Source of the DNA: Fulvivirga sp.
GTDB lineage: Bacteria > Bacteroidota > Bacteroidia > Cytophagales > Cyclobacteriaceae
Direction: 5' to 3'
DNA: 64,000 nt
Assembly: GCA_028280565.1 (NCBI GenBank)
Contig: JANQLQ010000228.1
Location: 1-64,000, forward strand
The notes beneath the pieces were generated by a model that made no database searches, was not told the origin of the DNA, and saw only the letters and a list, made by a program, of their open reading frames with translations. A program made the position numbers and the translations under genes. This document shows positions 27,855-37,553 of this stretch, one piece after another (within the stretch, counting starts at the first letter, position 1; every line of letters begins with the position of its first letter).

Positions 27855-28327
27855 AATGAATTCTCTGCTTTGCACGTGCTGTAGAAAATAAAACAAGACA
27901 AGGTCTTAAAAACAACATAGAACATCTCTGAAAATTCAAGTGACGTATGGAGGGGAGACATCCAGGAACAGCTTGGCACATTTTAGGCCTGCGGGCAAGC
28001 GGCCTATAAGGGTTGGATAGCGCGTTTTGAGGGAAAATGGGCTGGGTTGTCTGCGCCCTTTTCTTTTATTTCGTTTTCTTTCTCCGAAGGGATGCCTATG
28101 GCATGGGCGTACAAAAGAAAATGAAAACTGGACTTAGAACCTCAAAATCCCGCTTAAACTGCTCATTTTGAGGCTGGCATTACCCTATAACATTTCAAAA
28201 ATGTAATCGTATTTGCCAAAATTAAACGCTTAACTATCACAGCTAATTTTCAAGAACGCCCAACATAAATTCAGACCTACTGGCACGATATCACACCAGG
28301 GATGCAGCGTATTTGCCAATCTCATAC
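27855..28327. other. Convergent gap between GH106 and GH43 genes with an inverted-repeat element
   Basis: No gene is supported in these 473 bases. Two structures are visible: a short stem at 27982-28009 (TTAGGCC against GGCCTATAA) that could end transcription although it lacks a T-run, and a 134-base inverted-repeat segment at 28020-28153. Confidence 0.55.
28020..28153. repeat. MITE-like inverted-repeat segment
   Basis: The left end (GCGCGTTTTGAGGG) is the inverse of the right end (CCTCAAAATCCCGC) with a few mismatches. Inside, CGTTTTCTTT (about 28072-28081) is roughly inverse to AAAAGAAAATGAAAAC (28113-28128). The central AAGGGATGCCTATGGCATGGG resembles AAGGGACGCCTATAGCGTGAA in the third repeat of the array at 16 kb, so the two may share an origin. 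Confidence 0.5.
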
Positions 28328-29305
28328 TCAGAATTTACTCAAGGGATTCATTTGTACCCCTTCAAAAGTGAGCTTGACAGGTTTTATGAAACCGTTATCA
28401 TCAAATTGTACCTTTTCCATACAAATCACCCGGTGATTATGATGTGTTTCTGTTAATGGGCGTCTATGATAAACAATGTACCACTCATCTTTACCGGGCA
28501 CTTTGATCATTGAGTGATGTCCGGCCCCGGTTGCTACCTTAGGATCCTGCTGAAGCACAATACCGATCCGTTCAAAAGGCCCAAAAGGAGAATCAGCAAT
28601 AGCATAGGCCACTTTGTAACCAGGACCACCCCAGGCGCCTTCCGACCACATGAAGTAGTATTTACCATTCCTAATAAACATAAAAGGACCTTCTACATAG
28701 CCTCCAGGGGTAATCTCCTTAAAAATGCTGTTATCCTTATAACGCTCAAAACCTGTAAAATCATTTTTTAATTTTACAATATTGCAGTGTCGCCAGCCTC
28801 CGTAGATCATGTAATATTGACCGTCTTTATCCTCGAAGACAAACTGGTCAATAGGCTGTGCTCCATTATGGATTTCCCCTAATAGAGGCCTGCCTAAATA
28901 ATCTTTAAACGGCCCCCCAGATTTGTCTGCTACTGCAACCCCGATACCTCCCAAAGCCTCATTACTCTGAATATCATTGGCAGCAAAAAATAGAAAATAA
29001 CGATCTTGTTTTTTGATAATTGAAGGAGCCCACATGGCACTATCTGCCCATGAGATGGCAGCAGTATCAACGATTCGAGTATGTTTTTCCCATTTGACCA
29101 GGTCTTTAGACGAAAACGCATCTATAAACACCTGTTTCTCATAGGTATCTGAATAAGTTGGATAGATCCAGTATTGATTGTCAAAAATGATCCCCGCAGG
29201 ATCAGCATACCATCCGTCCAGTATTGGGTTGCCAGCAGTTTTAACCTCTTGGGCATTGAGTGCTCCGAACGTAAGAAATAATACCGGGATTAGTAATTGC
29301 TTCAT
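28328..29305 (-). CDS. GH43-family glycoside hydrolase
   Basis: Exported five-bladed beta-propeller glycosidase, 325 residues, with a signal peptide cut near LNAQ19. The family's three acidic residues are readable: D35 in GWYADPAG (base), D153 in PIDQFVF (pKa modulator) and E205 in GYVEGPFMF (acid). GH43 enzymes mostly cleave alpha-L-arabinofuranosides or beta-xylosides, and some act on galactosides. The subfamily cannot be fixed by eye. It is a single-domain form without CBM or T9SS sorting domain. It lies nine bases from the GH92 gene, at the distal end of the long minus-strand mannan array, so it may remove a minor decorating sugar from the same glycan. Confidence 0.88.
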   Translation of the reverse strand: MKQLLIPVLFLTFGALNAQEVKTAGNPILDGWYADPAGIIFDNQYWIYPTYSDTYEKQVFIDAFSSKDLVKWEKHTRIVDTAAISWADSAMWAPSIIKKQDRYFLFFAANDIQSNEALGGIGVAVADKSGGPFKDYLGRPLLGEIHNGAQPIDQFVFEDKDGQYYMIYGGWRHCNIVKLKNDFTGFERYKDNSIFKEITPGGYVEGPFMFIRNGKYYFMWSEGAWGGPGYKVAYAIADSPFGPFERIGIVLQQDPKVATGAGHHSMIKVPGKDEWYIVYHRRPLTETHHNHRVICMEKVQFDDNGFIKPVKLTFEGVQMNPLSKF

Positions 29306-29314
29306 TTTTTCAAT

Positions 29315-31618
29315 TTAATTACCGGGCTTATCAGCCATATAAAAAGTGAGCTTGCCGCCATTTTGAATATCTGAATGGGTGATGTATCTTCTCTTTAGCA
29401 CTTTGCCATTCAACTCCACTTTCTTTACATATACATTCTTATCCTGCTGATTTTTTGTACTCACGGCAAAATTCCTCCCATTCTCCAAATGGATGGTAGC
29501 TGAGACTACGGAAGGACTACCTAGCATATACTGGTCAGATCCGGGTGCTACGGGATAAAAACCCAATGAACTAAAGAGATACCAGGCACTCATTTGTCCA
29601 AAATCATCGTTACCACCCAACCCATTGGGAGCGGGTTTGTACATGGTCTTTAAGATCATCCTAGTCTTGTCCTGGGTTTTCCACGGCTGATCCGTCCAGT
29701 TGTAGAGATAGGCCACATGGTGTGAGGGTTCATTACCGTGCACGTAGTTGCCTATGATCCCATCCCTCGAAATGTCCTCGGTATGTTCAAAATACCTGTC
29801 CGGGAGCTCCATAGAAAAAAGAGAGTCCAGGTGCTGTGCAAACTTTTGTTTTCCTCCCATCATCTTTATCATCGTCGCCGGATCATGCGGCACATAGAGA
29901 CTGTAGTTCCATGAGTTCCCTTCAATAAATCCCTGCCAGTGTGTATCCAGCGGATCAAACTCCTTCACCCACTCTCCACTGGCTAACCTGGGCCTCATAA
30001 ACCCTGTTTCCGGATCAAAAACATTTTTATAGCTCTTAGAACGCCTGGTAAATTCTTTATAGATATCTTCTTTTCCCATTTTTTTGGCCATTTGTGCAAT
30101 ACACCAGTCGTCATAGGCGTACTCCAGCGTTTTAGAGACGGACGCCCGGCTCTTATCTTCCGGAACATATCCCCTGTCGACGTATTCGCCGATGCCATCA
30201 AAATAGCGGACATTAGCAGTTTCCACACACGCCTGTAACGCATGCTCCGCGTCGAAATCGGTATTGCCTTTGACGATGGCATCTGCGATCAGCGATACAC
30301 TATGGTAGCCGATCATGCACCAGTTCTCATTGGCATGATGGGACCAGACCGGTAGCATGTGATGAACACTCTGATCATAATGGGCCAGCATGGACCGGAT
30401 CATATCCTGGTTACGGGCAGGCTGCAGGATATTGAATATAGGGTGTAAAGCACGATAGGTATCCCACAATGAGAAGCTAGTGTAATTGATGAAGCCATCC
30501 GCAGTGTGGATATTCTGATCCAACCCCTTATATTGACTATCTACATCCATATAAACCGTGGGGCCGAGGAATGCATGATACATAGCGGTATAAAAATTGA
30601 TCATCTCTCCTTCGCTGCCGGCGTCGGCCGTTACTTTATTTAGTTCTTTATTCCAGGCATGTTGGGTTTGGGATCTCACGGCATCAAAATCCCAGCCGGG
30701 GACTTCCGCCTGCATGTTCCGGATGGCTCCTTCTGTACTTACCGGGGATAAAGCAAACTTGATCTTGATCTTCTCCCCTGCCCCAGTCTCAAAATCAAAA
30801 TGTGCCCTGATCTTCTCATTGGCTGCCTCGGGAAAGTTACTCTGCTGGTCGAATCTTCCCCAAAAACCTTTATAAGGGTGCTTTTCGTAACTTACAAATC
30901 CATAGGATCTGACCGGTTTGCTGAACGCCATAGCAAAGTATTGCGTCCTCGTCCTGGCCCACCCGTTGGTGGATCTGTACCCCGTCACTAACGTATCGTT
31001 TTCCATGCGTATGAATGCCCAGGTGGTCTTTTCATCATAGTTGTAAATACCATGCATCATATCCAGGATAATATGGGCGTTCTGGGTGGCAGGGAATGTA
31101 TATTGATGCATCCCGACACGTGTAGTTGCGGTAAGCTCTGCGGTAATGTTGTGATCCTCCAGCTTTACCTTGTAATACCCTGCTTCAGCCGTTTCGTTAT
31201 CATGGGAAAAAGCGGATCGATATCCACTTCCGGGCTTACCTGCCGTGCCCGGGTCAAGCTGCAGCTTACCGGTGGTAGGCATGATCAAAAAATCTCCTAG
31301 GTCCGAATGCCCCGTGCCACTAAAGTGCGTATGACTGAAGCCGACGATGGTTTTATCCTCATACTGGTATCCTGCACAATACTTGTAAACATCCCCGGTA
31401 TATTTCCCATTCACGGCATAGGGAATTGTATCCGTATCCGGGCTGAGCTGTACCATTCCAAAAGGTGCTGTAGCACCGGGATAGGTGTGACCCATTCGTG
31501 CCGTACCGATCATAGGATCGACATACCGGATCAGATCCGGGCTTTGGATATCCTGTCCTTTGCTGATGAACCCAACAAGAGTCAAAAACAAAATGTATGG
31601 ATAAATCCTGGTATTCAT
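29315..31618 (-). CDS. GH92 alpha-mannosidase with canonical catalytic Glu
   Basis: Exo-acting, calcium-dependent alpha-mannosidase of family 92, probably periplasmic. From ATG 31618 the protein has 767 residues and a clear signal peptide (ILFLTLVGFISKGQ); the frame extends ten codons further to 31648, which would spoil the signal. The family opening is YVDPMIGTARMGHTYPGATA. The loop HGNEPSHH places Glu at residue 630, the general acid of classical GH92 mannosidases. NDDFGQMSAWYLFSSLGFYP follows, containing the base aspartates. It lies 39 bases downstream of a second GH92 gene. Likely linkage is alpha-1,2 or alpha-1,3, inferred from family only. Confidence 0.93.
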   Translation of the reverse strand: MNTRIYPYILFLTLVGFISKGQDIQSPDLIRYVDPMIGTARMGHTYPGATAPFGMVQLSPDTDTIPYAVNGKYTGDVYKYCAGYQYEDKTIVGFSHTHFSGTGHSDLGDFLIMPTTGKLQLDPGTAGKPGSGYRSAFSHDNETAEAGYYKVKLEDHNITAELTATTRVGMHQYTFPATQNAHIILDMMHGIYNYDEKTTWAFIRMENDTLVTGYRSTNGWARTRTQYFAMAFSKPVRSYGFVSYEKHPYKGFWGRFDQQSNFPEAANEKIRAHFDFETGAGEKIKIKFALSPVSTEGAIRNMQAEVPGWDFDAVRSQTQHAWNKELNKVTADAGSEGEMINFYTAMYHAFLGPTVYMDVDSQYKGLDQNIHTADGFINYTSFSLWDTYRALHPIFNILQPARNQDMIRSMLAHYDQSVHHMLPVWSHHANENWCMIGYHSVSLIADAIVKGNTDFDAEHALQACVETANVRYFDGIGEYVDRGYVPEDKSRASVSKTLEYAYDDWCIAQMAKKMGKEDIYKEFTRRSKSYKNVFDPETGFMRPRLASGEWVKEFDPLDTHWQGFIEGNSWNYSLYVPHDPATMIKMMGGKQKFAQHLDSLFSMELPDRYFEHTEDISRDGIIGNYVHGNEPSHHVAYLYNWTDQPWKTQDKTRMILKTMYKPAPNGLGGNDDFGQMSAWYLFSSLGFYPVAPGSDQYMLGSPSVVSATIHLENGRNFAVSTKNQQDKNVYVKKVELNGKVLKRRYITHSDIQNGGKLTFYMADKPGN

Positions 31619-31657
31619 TGCTATCTTTTTCGTTTTCGGGTCCGGCAAGATAATATC

Positions 31658-33943
31658 TTATTTCTCAATTGAGAAAGAATAAGGAAAATCTTCCTTATCA
31701 GTCCCCCTATTCCTGTTGGGTTCGTCCTTCATATCAAATTCCAGGGTACCTCCTTTCATCAGCTCGTTGTGATCCAGGTAATTTTTGGTGCTTACCTTAC
31801 CGTTGATCTTTAATTCATTCACATAACGGTTTTGAGCGTTATTTCCCGGAGCATTGATCACAAGTTCGTTTCCATTCTCCAACTGCAGTGTAACTTTCTG
31901 AAAAAGCGGGGCTCCTACGACATACTCGTTTACTCCAGGGCATACCGGATAAAATCCCATAGCTGAGAATACATACCAAGCAGAGGTCTGTCCGTTGTCT
32001 TCATCTCCGCAATACCCATCCGGCATAGGCAGGTACATCCTGTTCATGGTTTCCCGCACCCAATACTGGGCTTTCCACGGCACCCCGGCATAGTTGTAAA
32101 GGTATATCATGTGCTGGATAGGCTGGTTACCATGAGCGTATTGTCCCATATCCGCGATCTGCATTTCCCTGATCTCATGTATAACCCCACCGTAATAGCT
32201 TTCATCAAATATGGGTGGCAGGTCAAATACTGAATCGAGTTTCATTACAAAGTTTTCCTTGCCCCCCATCAGGTCAATAAGGCCCTGCACATCATGGAAT
32301 ACAGACCAGCTATAATGCCAGCTATTACCCTCTGTGAAAGCGTCGCCCCATTTAAAGGGGTTGAAAGGGGACTGGAACGAACCGTCCTTATTTTTTCCAC
32401 GCATCAGGCCCGAGGATGGATCGAACAGCTTTTTGTAGTTAAGCGATCGTTCCGCGTAGTAGTTGATCTCTTTCTTTGGTTTCTTCAACGCTTTGGCTAA
32501 TTGGTAAATGGTAAAGTCATCATAGGCGTATTCCAGTGTCCTAGCGGCACTTTCGTTGATCCCCACATCATACGGCACATAACCCAGCGTTTTGTAATAT
32601 TCCGCTCCTGCCCTGCCTACTGCGGTCATGGGCCCGGCATTGTTGGCGCCGTGTATCAGCGCTTCATAAAGTATTTCGATATCGTAGCCTCTCAGGCCTT
32701 TGATGTAGGCGTCCGATACCACGGAAGCGGAGTTGTTGCCTACCATGATATTGGCATAACCGGGGCTGGACCACTCCGGTAACCAACCTCCTTCCTTAAA
32801 ATCATTCACTAAACCTGCCTGCATTTCCTTGTTGATAGAAGGGTAAACGAGGTTTAGAAACGGGTATAACGCCCTGAATGTATCCCAGAAGCCGGTGCCC
32901 GCAAACATATAGCCAGGGAGTATCTTCCCGTTATAGGGACTCCAGTGTATCCTCTCATTCTTTTCGTTGATCTCATAAAGCTTGTTCGGAAAGAAAAGGG
33001 TCCGGTAGAGACACGAATAAAATGTACTTACCTGGTCAATGGTGCCGCCCGACACTTTTATCCTGCCCAGCTTATCATTCCAAAGGTCCCTGGCTTTCTT
33101 TTTGGTAGTGTCAAAATCATCCTGGGCCAGCTCCCTTTCCAGGTTTAACTCAGCCTGCTCTAAACTGATGAAAGAAGAGGCTACCCTTACGTTGATCGTT
33201 TCCTGCTTTGAGGTTTTAAAACCAACAATAGCCCCGGCGTGGTTGCCTTCCATTTCTGTTACACCCTCGGCCAGGTTCTTCCCTTCCCAGGTATGAACAT
33301 TGTCAAAAGCCTTGTCAAATTTGAGTACAAAATAGTTTTTGAAGTTGACCAGTTTGCCCCTGGCGTATTTAGTGGTATACCCGGTGATCTTGTTCTCTTC
33401 CGGGATCACTTTCACCCAGGACCCTTTGTCGAAGGGGTCTACCACCAGGTAAGCACTATCCGATGCCGGAAAGGTAATTTTGAACTGCGCAGCTCTCTCC
33501 GTGGGCGTGAGTTCCACGGTCACATCGTGATCGGCCAGGTAGACTTTATAATAGTAAGGTTTTGCTATCTCCGCTTTATGAGAGAACCAACTGGCCCGCT
33601 CGTCCTGGTCGAACTTCATACCAATGACCGGCATGATCGCGAACTGGCCGTAGTCATTCATCCATGGTGAAGGCTGGTGGGTTTGCTTAAACCCCCTGAT
33701 CTTATAGGCATCATAGGTGTACGCCCAGCCATGCCCCATCTTCCCCGTTTGTGGGGTCCACAAATTCATACCCCAAGGCACCCCTATGGCAGGGTACGTA
33801 TTACCATTGGATAGACCAGGTTCCGAATCCGTTCCCATCAGTGGGTTTACATAGTCAACGGGATCGGAAATTTCGTTTATTATTTGCCCGTAGCCGGATA
33901 GGCTTATGGCAAGGAAAAAGAGTAGATGATAATTGAGCCTCAT
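31658..33943 (-). CDS. GH92 family enzyme with Gln at the general-acid position
   Basis: 761-residue GH92 protein with signal peptide (FLAISLSGYGQ) and opening VDYVNPLMGTDSEPGLSNGN. The catalytic loop reads HGNQPIQH, so position 607 is Gln instead of the usual Glu. The base loop is DEDNGQTSAWYVFSAMGFYP. In the family, a Gln at this position is known from mannose-1-phospho-6-mannose hydrolases, where the phosphate leaving group needs no acid. Residues around the loop also differ from the neighbouring canonical GH92 (IQH for SHH). I infer a possible mannosyl-phosphate-uncapping role. Other linkages or an inactive enzyme are the alternatives. Confidence 0.9.
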   Translation of the reverse strand: MRLNYHLLFFLAISLSGYGQIINEISDPVDYVNPLMGTDSEPGLSNGNTYPAIGVPWGMNLWTPQTGKMGHGWAYTYDAYKIRGFKQTHQPSPWMNDYGQFAIMPVIGMKFDQDERASWFSHKAEIAKPYYYKVYLADHDVTVELTPTERAAQFKITFPASDSAYLVVDPFDKGSWVKVIPEENKITGYTTKYARGKLVNFKNYFVLKFDKAFDNVHTWEGKNLAEGVTEMEGNHAGAIVGFKTSKQETINVRVASSFISLEQAELNLERELAQDDFDTTKKKARDLWNDKLGRIKVSGGTIDQVSTFYSCLYRTLFFPNKLYEINEKNERIHWSPYNGKILPGYMFAGTGFWDTFRALYPFLNLVYPSINKEMQAGLVNDFKEGGWLPEWSSPGYANIMVGNNSASVVSDAYIKGLRGYDIEILYEALIHGANNAGPMTAVGRAGAEYYKTLGYVPYDVGINESAARTLEYAYDDFTIYQLAKALKKPKKEINYYAERSLNYKKLFDPSSGLMRGKNKDGSFQSPFNPFKWGDAFTEGNSWHYSWSVFHDVQGLIDLMGGKENFVMKLDSVFDLPPIFDESYYGGVIHEIREMQIADMGQYAHGNQPIQHMIYLYNYAGVPWKAQYWVRETMNRMYLPMPDGYCGDEDNGQTSAWYVFSAMGFYPVCPGVNEYVVGAPLFQKVTLQLENGNELVINAPGNNAQNRYVNELKINGKVSTKNYLDHNELMKGGTLEFDMKDEPNRNRGTDKEDFPYSFSIEK

Positions 33944-34188
33944 ATAAATTTCAGATTATTAAAAAAGAATAGGTTTGGTATTGTTCATGCTTTGATCGCA
34001 GAGGGGAAATATGAAATCAGGGGAGGAAAATCAGAAAATACCGTCATCCTGAAAACCATGCACCGGGTTTGAATTTATCCGTTTTCATAATCCTGATTTC
34101 TCACAGAGTCCAGGAGACTGATTTCATTGGTAAAGTTGTTGGTCTTGATCCTTGATCAAAGCAGGGTTCTGTTTAACAGCAAATCGGC

Positions 34189-34872
34189 CTATAAGGCAGG
34201 GTTTTTACCATACTGTTTCCAGAGTTCGTTTATGTTTCTACCTGTTAGTTTCTTCCATATTCCATCGGAAAAGTTCCCTGTGCGCATGGCATGATCAAGC
34301 CGCTTGACAAATCCCGGGCTTACTTTATTTTCTATCCACAAAAAGAACCGGGCAGTGACACGATAGCCATTGTTATAATTCTGATCCGGACTATAACCAG
34401 GAAGGAACCAACCGCCCCTGGCGTTATCGCATCCGTACACATACCGCACATAGTCAGCTATGCCCTCGGTTACCCACCATGGACCAGCCTGACCAGGATA
34501 GGATTGTACAAGGTGCATGACTTCATGGGTTACCAGGTCAAAATCAGCAGGATGATCCTTTAGCCAATGCGGACTTATCCTCACTCTTCCCCCACCGGCT
34601 TCTGCCACTCCCTTGTATTCAGGATCAATTATAAACTCTACTTCCCTGGCAGTATTTTCATTGTAGTACCTGGCAAGCACCGGATATACGGTAAAGAATG
34701 TTTCCACGAGACTATTCTTGACAGCGCCATCAAGACCAACCGCCTTGTTCACCACAGTCAATGTATATCCTTTCCGCTCATAAACTTCATTGCCGTCCTC
34801 TTTGTAGATGAAGGAAACGACAATGAATGATATGAGAACAGATGAAATCAGTAATGCATTTTTATTTTTCAT
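34189..34872 (-). CDS. Basic secretory protein (BSP)-family metallopeptidase
   Basis: 227-residue exported protein with an N-terminal membrane or signal segment (LLISSVLISFIVVSFIY). It matches the plant/bacterial basic secretory protein family (PF04450): the zinc motif HEVMH (H116, E117, H120) is followed by LVQSYPG, PWWVTEGIADYVRY with E136 as a likely third ligand, then GYRVTARFFLWIE. The first half holds FIIDPEYKGVAEAGGGRVRI. Members are regarded as putative zinc peptidases, but the substrate is not established. It sits between the DUF4965 gene (43 bases away) and a GH92 gene, in the same orientation as both. A peptidase inside a mannan locus suggests a mannoprotein substrate; this is inference. 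Confidence 0.85.
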   Translation of the reverse strand: MKNKNALLISSVLISFIVVSFIYKEDGNEVYERKGYTLTVVNKAVGLDGAVKNSLVETFFTVYPVLARYYNENTAREVEFIIDPEYKGVAEAGGGRVRISPHWLKDHPADFDLVTHEVMHLVQSYPGQAGPWWVTEGIADYVRYVYGCDNARGGWFLPGYSPDQNYNNGYRVTARFFLWIENKVSPGFVKRLDHAMRTGNFSDGIWKKLTGRNINELWKQYGKNPAL

Positions 34873-34915
34873 AATAGAGATGAGTTGCTGTGTGTTGGGT
34901 CATAGGAGCAGTTAT

Positions 34916-37393
34916 TTATTCTTCCAGCATTTTAATAAAGTAACCTCCCACTACGGAGCGAGCCTGGAAGCCAACCTGTTTGGCATCCGGTGTCTCGTAC
35001 CAATCAGACATTGGCACTCTATCCGGCGTATTCTCTACATAAGCATGCAATGGATCGATAAATCTTTCAAAAGTTTGCCGGTCATCCGCTAATGTAGCGG
35101 TCCATACGATCCAATCTGATTTTGTGTAGGTTTTTCGATTATCCAATGGCAATCCGTATTGGTTCTGAACCTTGAGGTAATGCGGTATCTCTTTCTTTAC
35201 AATATTCACTGGGAAGATCTCAAAACCCAGGAGTTTATCCCATACCAGGTTATACTTCTGACTCCAGGTATTTTCCTTATCAAACGTTAACCGATAGTGA
35301 TCACCATCATCTGCCATTTTTTCCCATTCCACAGCCATGCGTTTAGCCTCATTTCCATAGGTTTTAGCCACGTCCTCCATGCCTAGCAAACCGGCCAGCA
35401 TGCTGTAGCTGGCAATCCCCATGATAGCCTTCACCGAGAGGTTTGCATTATGCGCAAAGTGACCGGCAAAATCATCCGTACAAAGTTGATTCTCCGGGTC
35501 CAATCCATTTTCCATGAGGTAGTTGGCCCAGGTGGTCAGTACTTCCCAGTGTTCCTTTGCGTAGTTTGCATTCCCCTCTCTTTGAGCGATAGCTGCGGTG
35601 AGGATCAGCATATTACCGCACTCTTCTACAGGCATATCTCCACCATAGGTTTGCCCGTTGGCTTTTGGGTATGTCCCCACATCATGCGCTGCGAAAGGTT
35701 TGTCCCACCGGCCGCTTTCGGAATAATAAAAGATCGGGTTCAGCATTCCTTTGAGTAACCCCGGGTTATACTTAAGGAAGAGTGGCGCTGAAGGATAGGT
35801 CACATCAACAGTTCCGATAGATCCGTTGCTGAAGTTCTCCTTGGACAGAAACAGTATATTCCCCTGCGTATCTTTTGTTAATTTATGCGCTGCTACCGAT
35901 TGCCTGTAAGCCAGGACACACAGATCGGCATATTTTTTACCCCCGGCTTCCAATGCTTCATACCAAAGCTTGTTATCGAATTGCCGGCAGTCATAGATCA
36001 GTTGCTCATGCTGGATGCCTGCTTTTTGTAATGCCTGGTCCATAGTGGTGCCCTCCTGTGCCCACCACGCCTTGAGATTTTCTCCAAAATACTGGATCGA
36101 ATAAAGATCATCATAGCCGATCATGATATATCCGGATGATCCCTCGGCATCAATAGCCCCCAGGTCCCGGGTATAGGTTAGTACGGGCATATTTTTAGTC
36201 ATGATCGCCCTGGTACTCCCGGAGCCCTGGACATTTCCTGTGTTTACAAATTGCTCTTTTGCATCGAAGTATTCGGAAATGGCCAAAGAGGATCGATCAT
36301 CTTCTGCCGCCGCGAGGTAGGCATATCCCCAATCGATACGCACGTCATCCCCTTTTTTCTCCAGTACGGGCTGCTCCGTAGTACCTGTCTTTAAATAATG
36401 TACATCTCCTGTTGAGCCACTGGTGACCTCCACTTCCTGGTGTACTTCATTCACTGCCCATTGCGGGGTCATCTCAAAATACAACTGGACATCGTGTTGC
36501 CTGCCATCCAGGGAGCTGACCTTATAGTCCATATAGTTGACCGGCCGGGACAATACTTCCAGGTTATTTGGAAGAAGTGGTGCCGTAAACTTAAGATCGA
36601 GTTCAACCGGGCCACACGTAAATTTATACAAGGTAGAAGTAGCAGAAAGGGCAACATACTCCTGTACAGCGGTCCTGTTCAGTACATCCTTTCGTCCGCT
36701 TTCAGCATAGATCCCAAAATCAACGTAGGCGAGGCCGCCACGGTCCTGACAATGCGCCGCAAATACATTTTCACCGTCTTCTTTGAGTAAAGAAGCATCA
36801 ATTTCAACCACTATTTCGTGTTTTGCACGATTGCCGGTGTTGAGAATTTCCGTTCCGTTCAGATACAATTCAAGATCATCATCATGCGAATAGACCAGGT
36901 AAAGGGGTGTCCCAGTGTTTGTGAAGGTAAAAGACCTTCTCACCCATATTTCATCATCTTCCCAAACGGTACCAATGGCTTTCATACCCTGGGACCCAAA
37001 CGCTGCATCACCGGTAAGCCAGGAATCTGCGTTATAGCCAGGTTGCTCCCACCCGGATGCAGGCCTTTCGAAAGTATAAGACCCGGTCCATGATTCGTCT
37101 TTGGCCATGGGTACTACTCGGGCCAACGGTATCTCTTCTTTACCGAGAAACCTGTATACCTCACCATCTACCCGGGCCGCACCGATAAGCGAATGAACCT
37201 TCCCGGTCCAGTGTTTCACGGGCACATCGTACAAATGATCTGCCATTGACCAGGCGCTGGTATACGGGTCAATGGTGATCAAAGGATAGGCCGGGGCTCT
37301 AATGCGTGTAGTCTCATGATCTATATCCGGACTGGTGCAGGCGTAAGTCACCGCCAGCCATAAAAAACAAGTAATTCTATTTAAATCCTTCAT
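34916..37393 (-). CDS. DUF4965/GtaA (glutaminase A)-type lipoprotein
   Basis: 825-residue lipoprotein (TYAC lipobox, then TSPDIDHE). The domain order is that of the DUF4964-DUF5127-DUF4965-DUF1793 family: APAYPLITIDPYTSAWSMAD at the start, an inserted beta-sandwich with LELYLNGTEILNTGNRAKHE, and the helical part with LWYEALEAGGKKYADLCVLA, FLSKENFSNGSIGTVDVTYP and NANLSVKAIMGIASYSMLAG. The family is annotated after fungal glutaminase A, but bacterial members often lie in glycan loci and have an (alpha/alpha) toroid like many glycosidases. Position between GH76 and BSP/GH92 genes supports a role in mannan or mannoprotein breakdown. The true reaction is unknown to me. Confidence 0.85.
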   Translation of the reverse strand: MKDLNRITCFLWLAVTYACTSPDIDHETTRIRAPAYPLITIDPYTSAWSMADHLYDVPVKHWTGKVHSLIGAARVDGEVYRFLGKEEIPLARVVPMAKDESWTGSYTFERPASGWEQPGYNADSWLTGDAAFGSQGMKAIGTVWEDDEIWVRRSFTFTNTGTPLYLVYSHDDDLELYLNGTEILNTGNRAKHEIVVEIDASLLKEDGENVFAAHCQDRGGLAYVDFGIYAESGRKDVLNRTAVQEYVALSATSTLYKFTCGPVELDLKFTAPLLPNNLEVLSRPVNYMDYKVSSLDGRQHDVQLYFEMTPQWAVNEVHQEVEVTSGSTGDVHYLKTGTTEQPVLEKKGDDVRIDWGYAYLAAAEDDRSSLAISEYFDAKEQFVNTGNVQGSGSTRAIMTKNMPVLTYTRDLGAIDAEGSSGYIMIGYDDLYSIQYFGENLKAWWAQEGTTMDQALQKAGIQHEQLIYDCRQFDNKLWYEALEAGGKKYADLCVLAYRQSVAAHKLTKDTQGNILFLSKENFSNGSIGTVDVTYPSAPLFLKYNPGLLKGMLNPIFYYSESGRWDKPFAAHDVGTYPKANGQTYGGDMPVEECGNMLILTAAIAQREGNANYAKEHWEVLTTWANYLMENGLDPENQLCTDDFAGHFAHNANLSVKAIMGIASYSMLAGLLGMEDVAKTYGNEAKRMAVEWEKMADDGDHYRLTFDKENTWSQKYNLVWDKLLGFEIFPVNIVKKEIPHYLKVQNQYGLPLDNRKTYTKSDWIVWTATLADDRQTFERFIDPLHAYVENTPDRVPMSDWYETPDAKQVGFQARSVVGGYFIKMLEE

Positions 37394-37553
37394 TCAAAAA
37401 TTGATTGGTAATGTTTTTATTCCTTTGATCTTTGGATTTTCAGAGTTCCGTATCACATTTTAATGAATCCCAAACCATAAAACCCAAAGCCCCGGTCGCT
37501 CCTGGTTTTGACTTTCCCAAGCTGGCAGTGTTTATTTCACATTTCCATTACTT

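Noticed and set aside
27855..28327. Rho-independent terminators between the convergent genes
   Set aside because: The stem at 27982-28009 has no T-run on either strand, so it is mentioned only as a weak structure.
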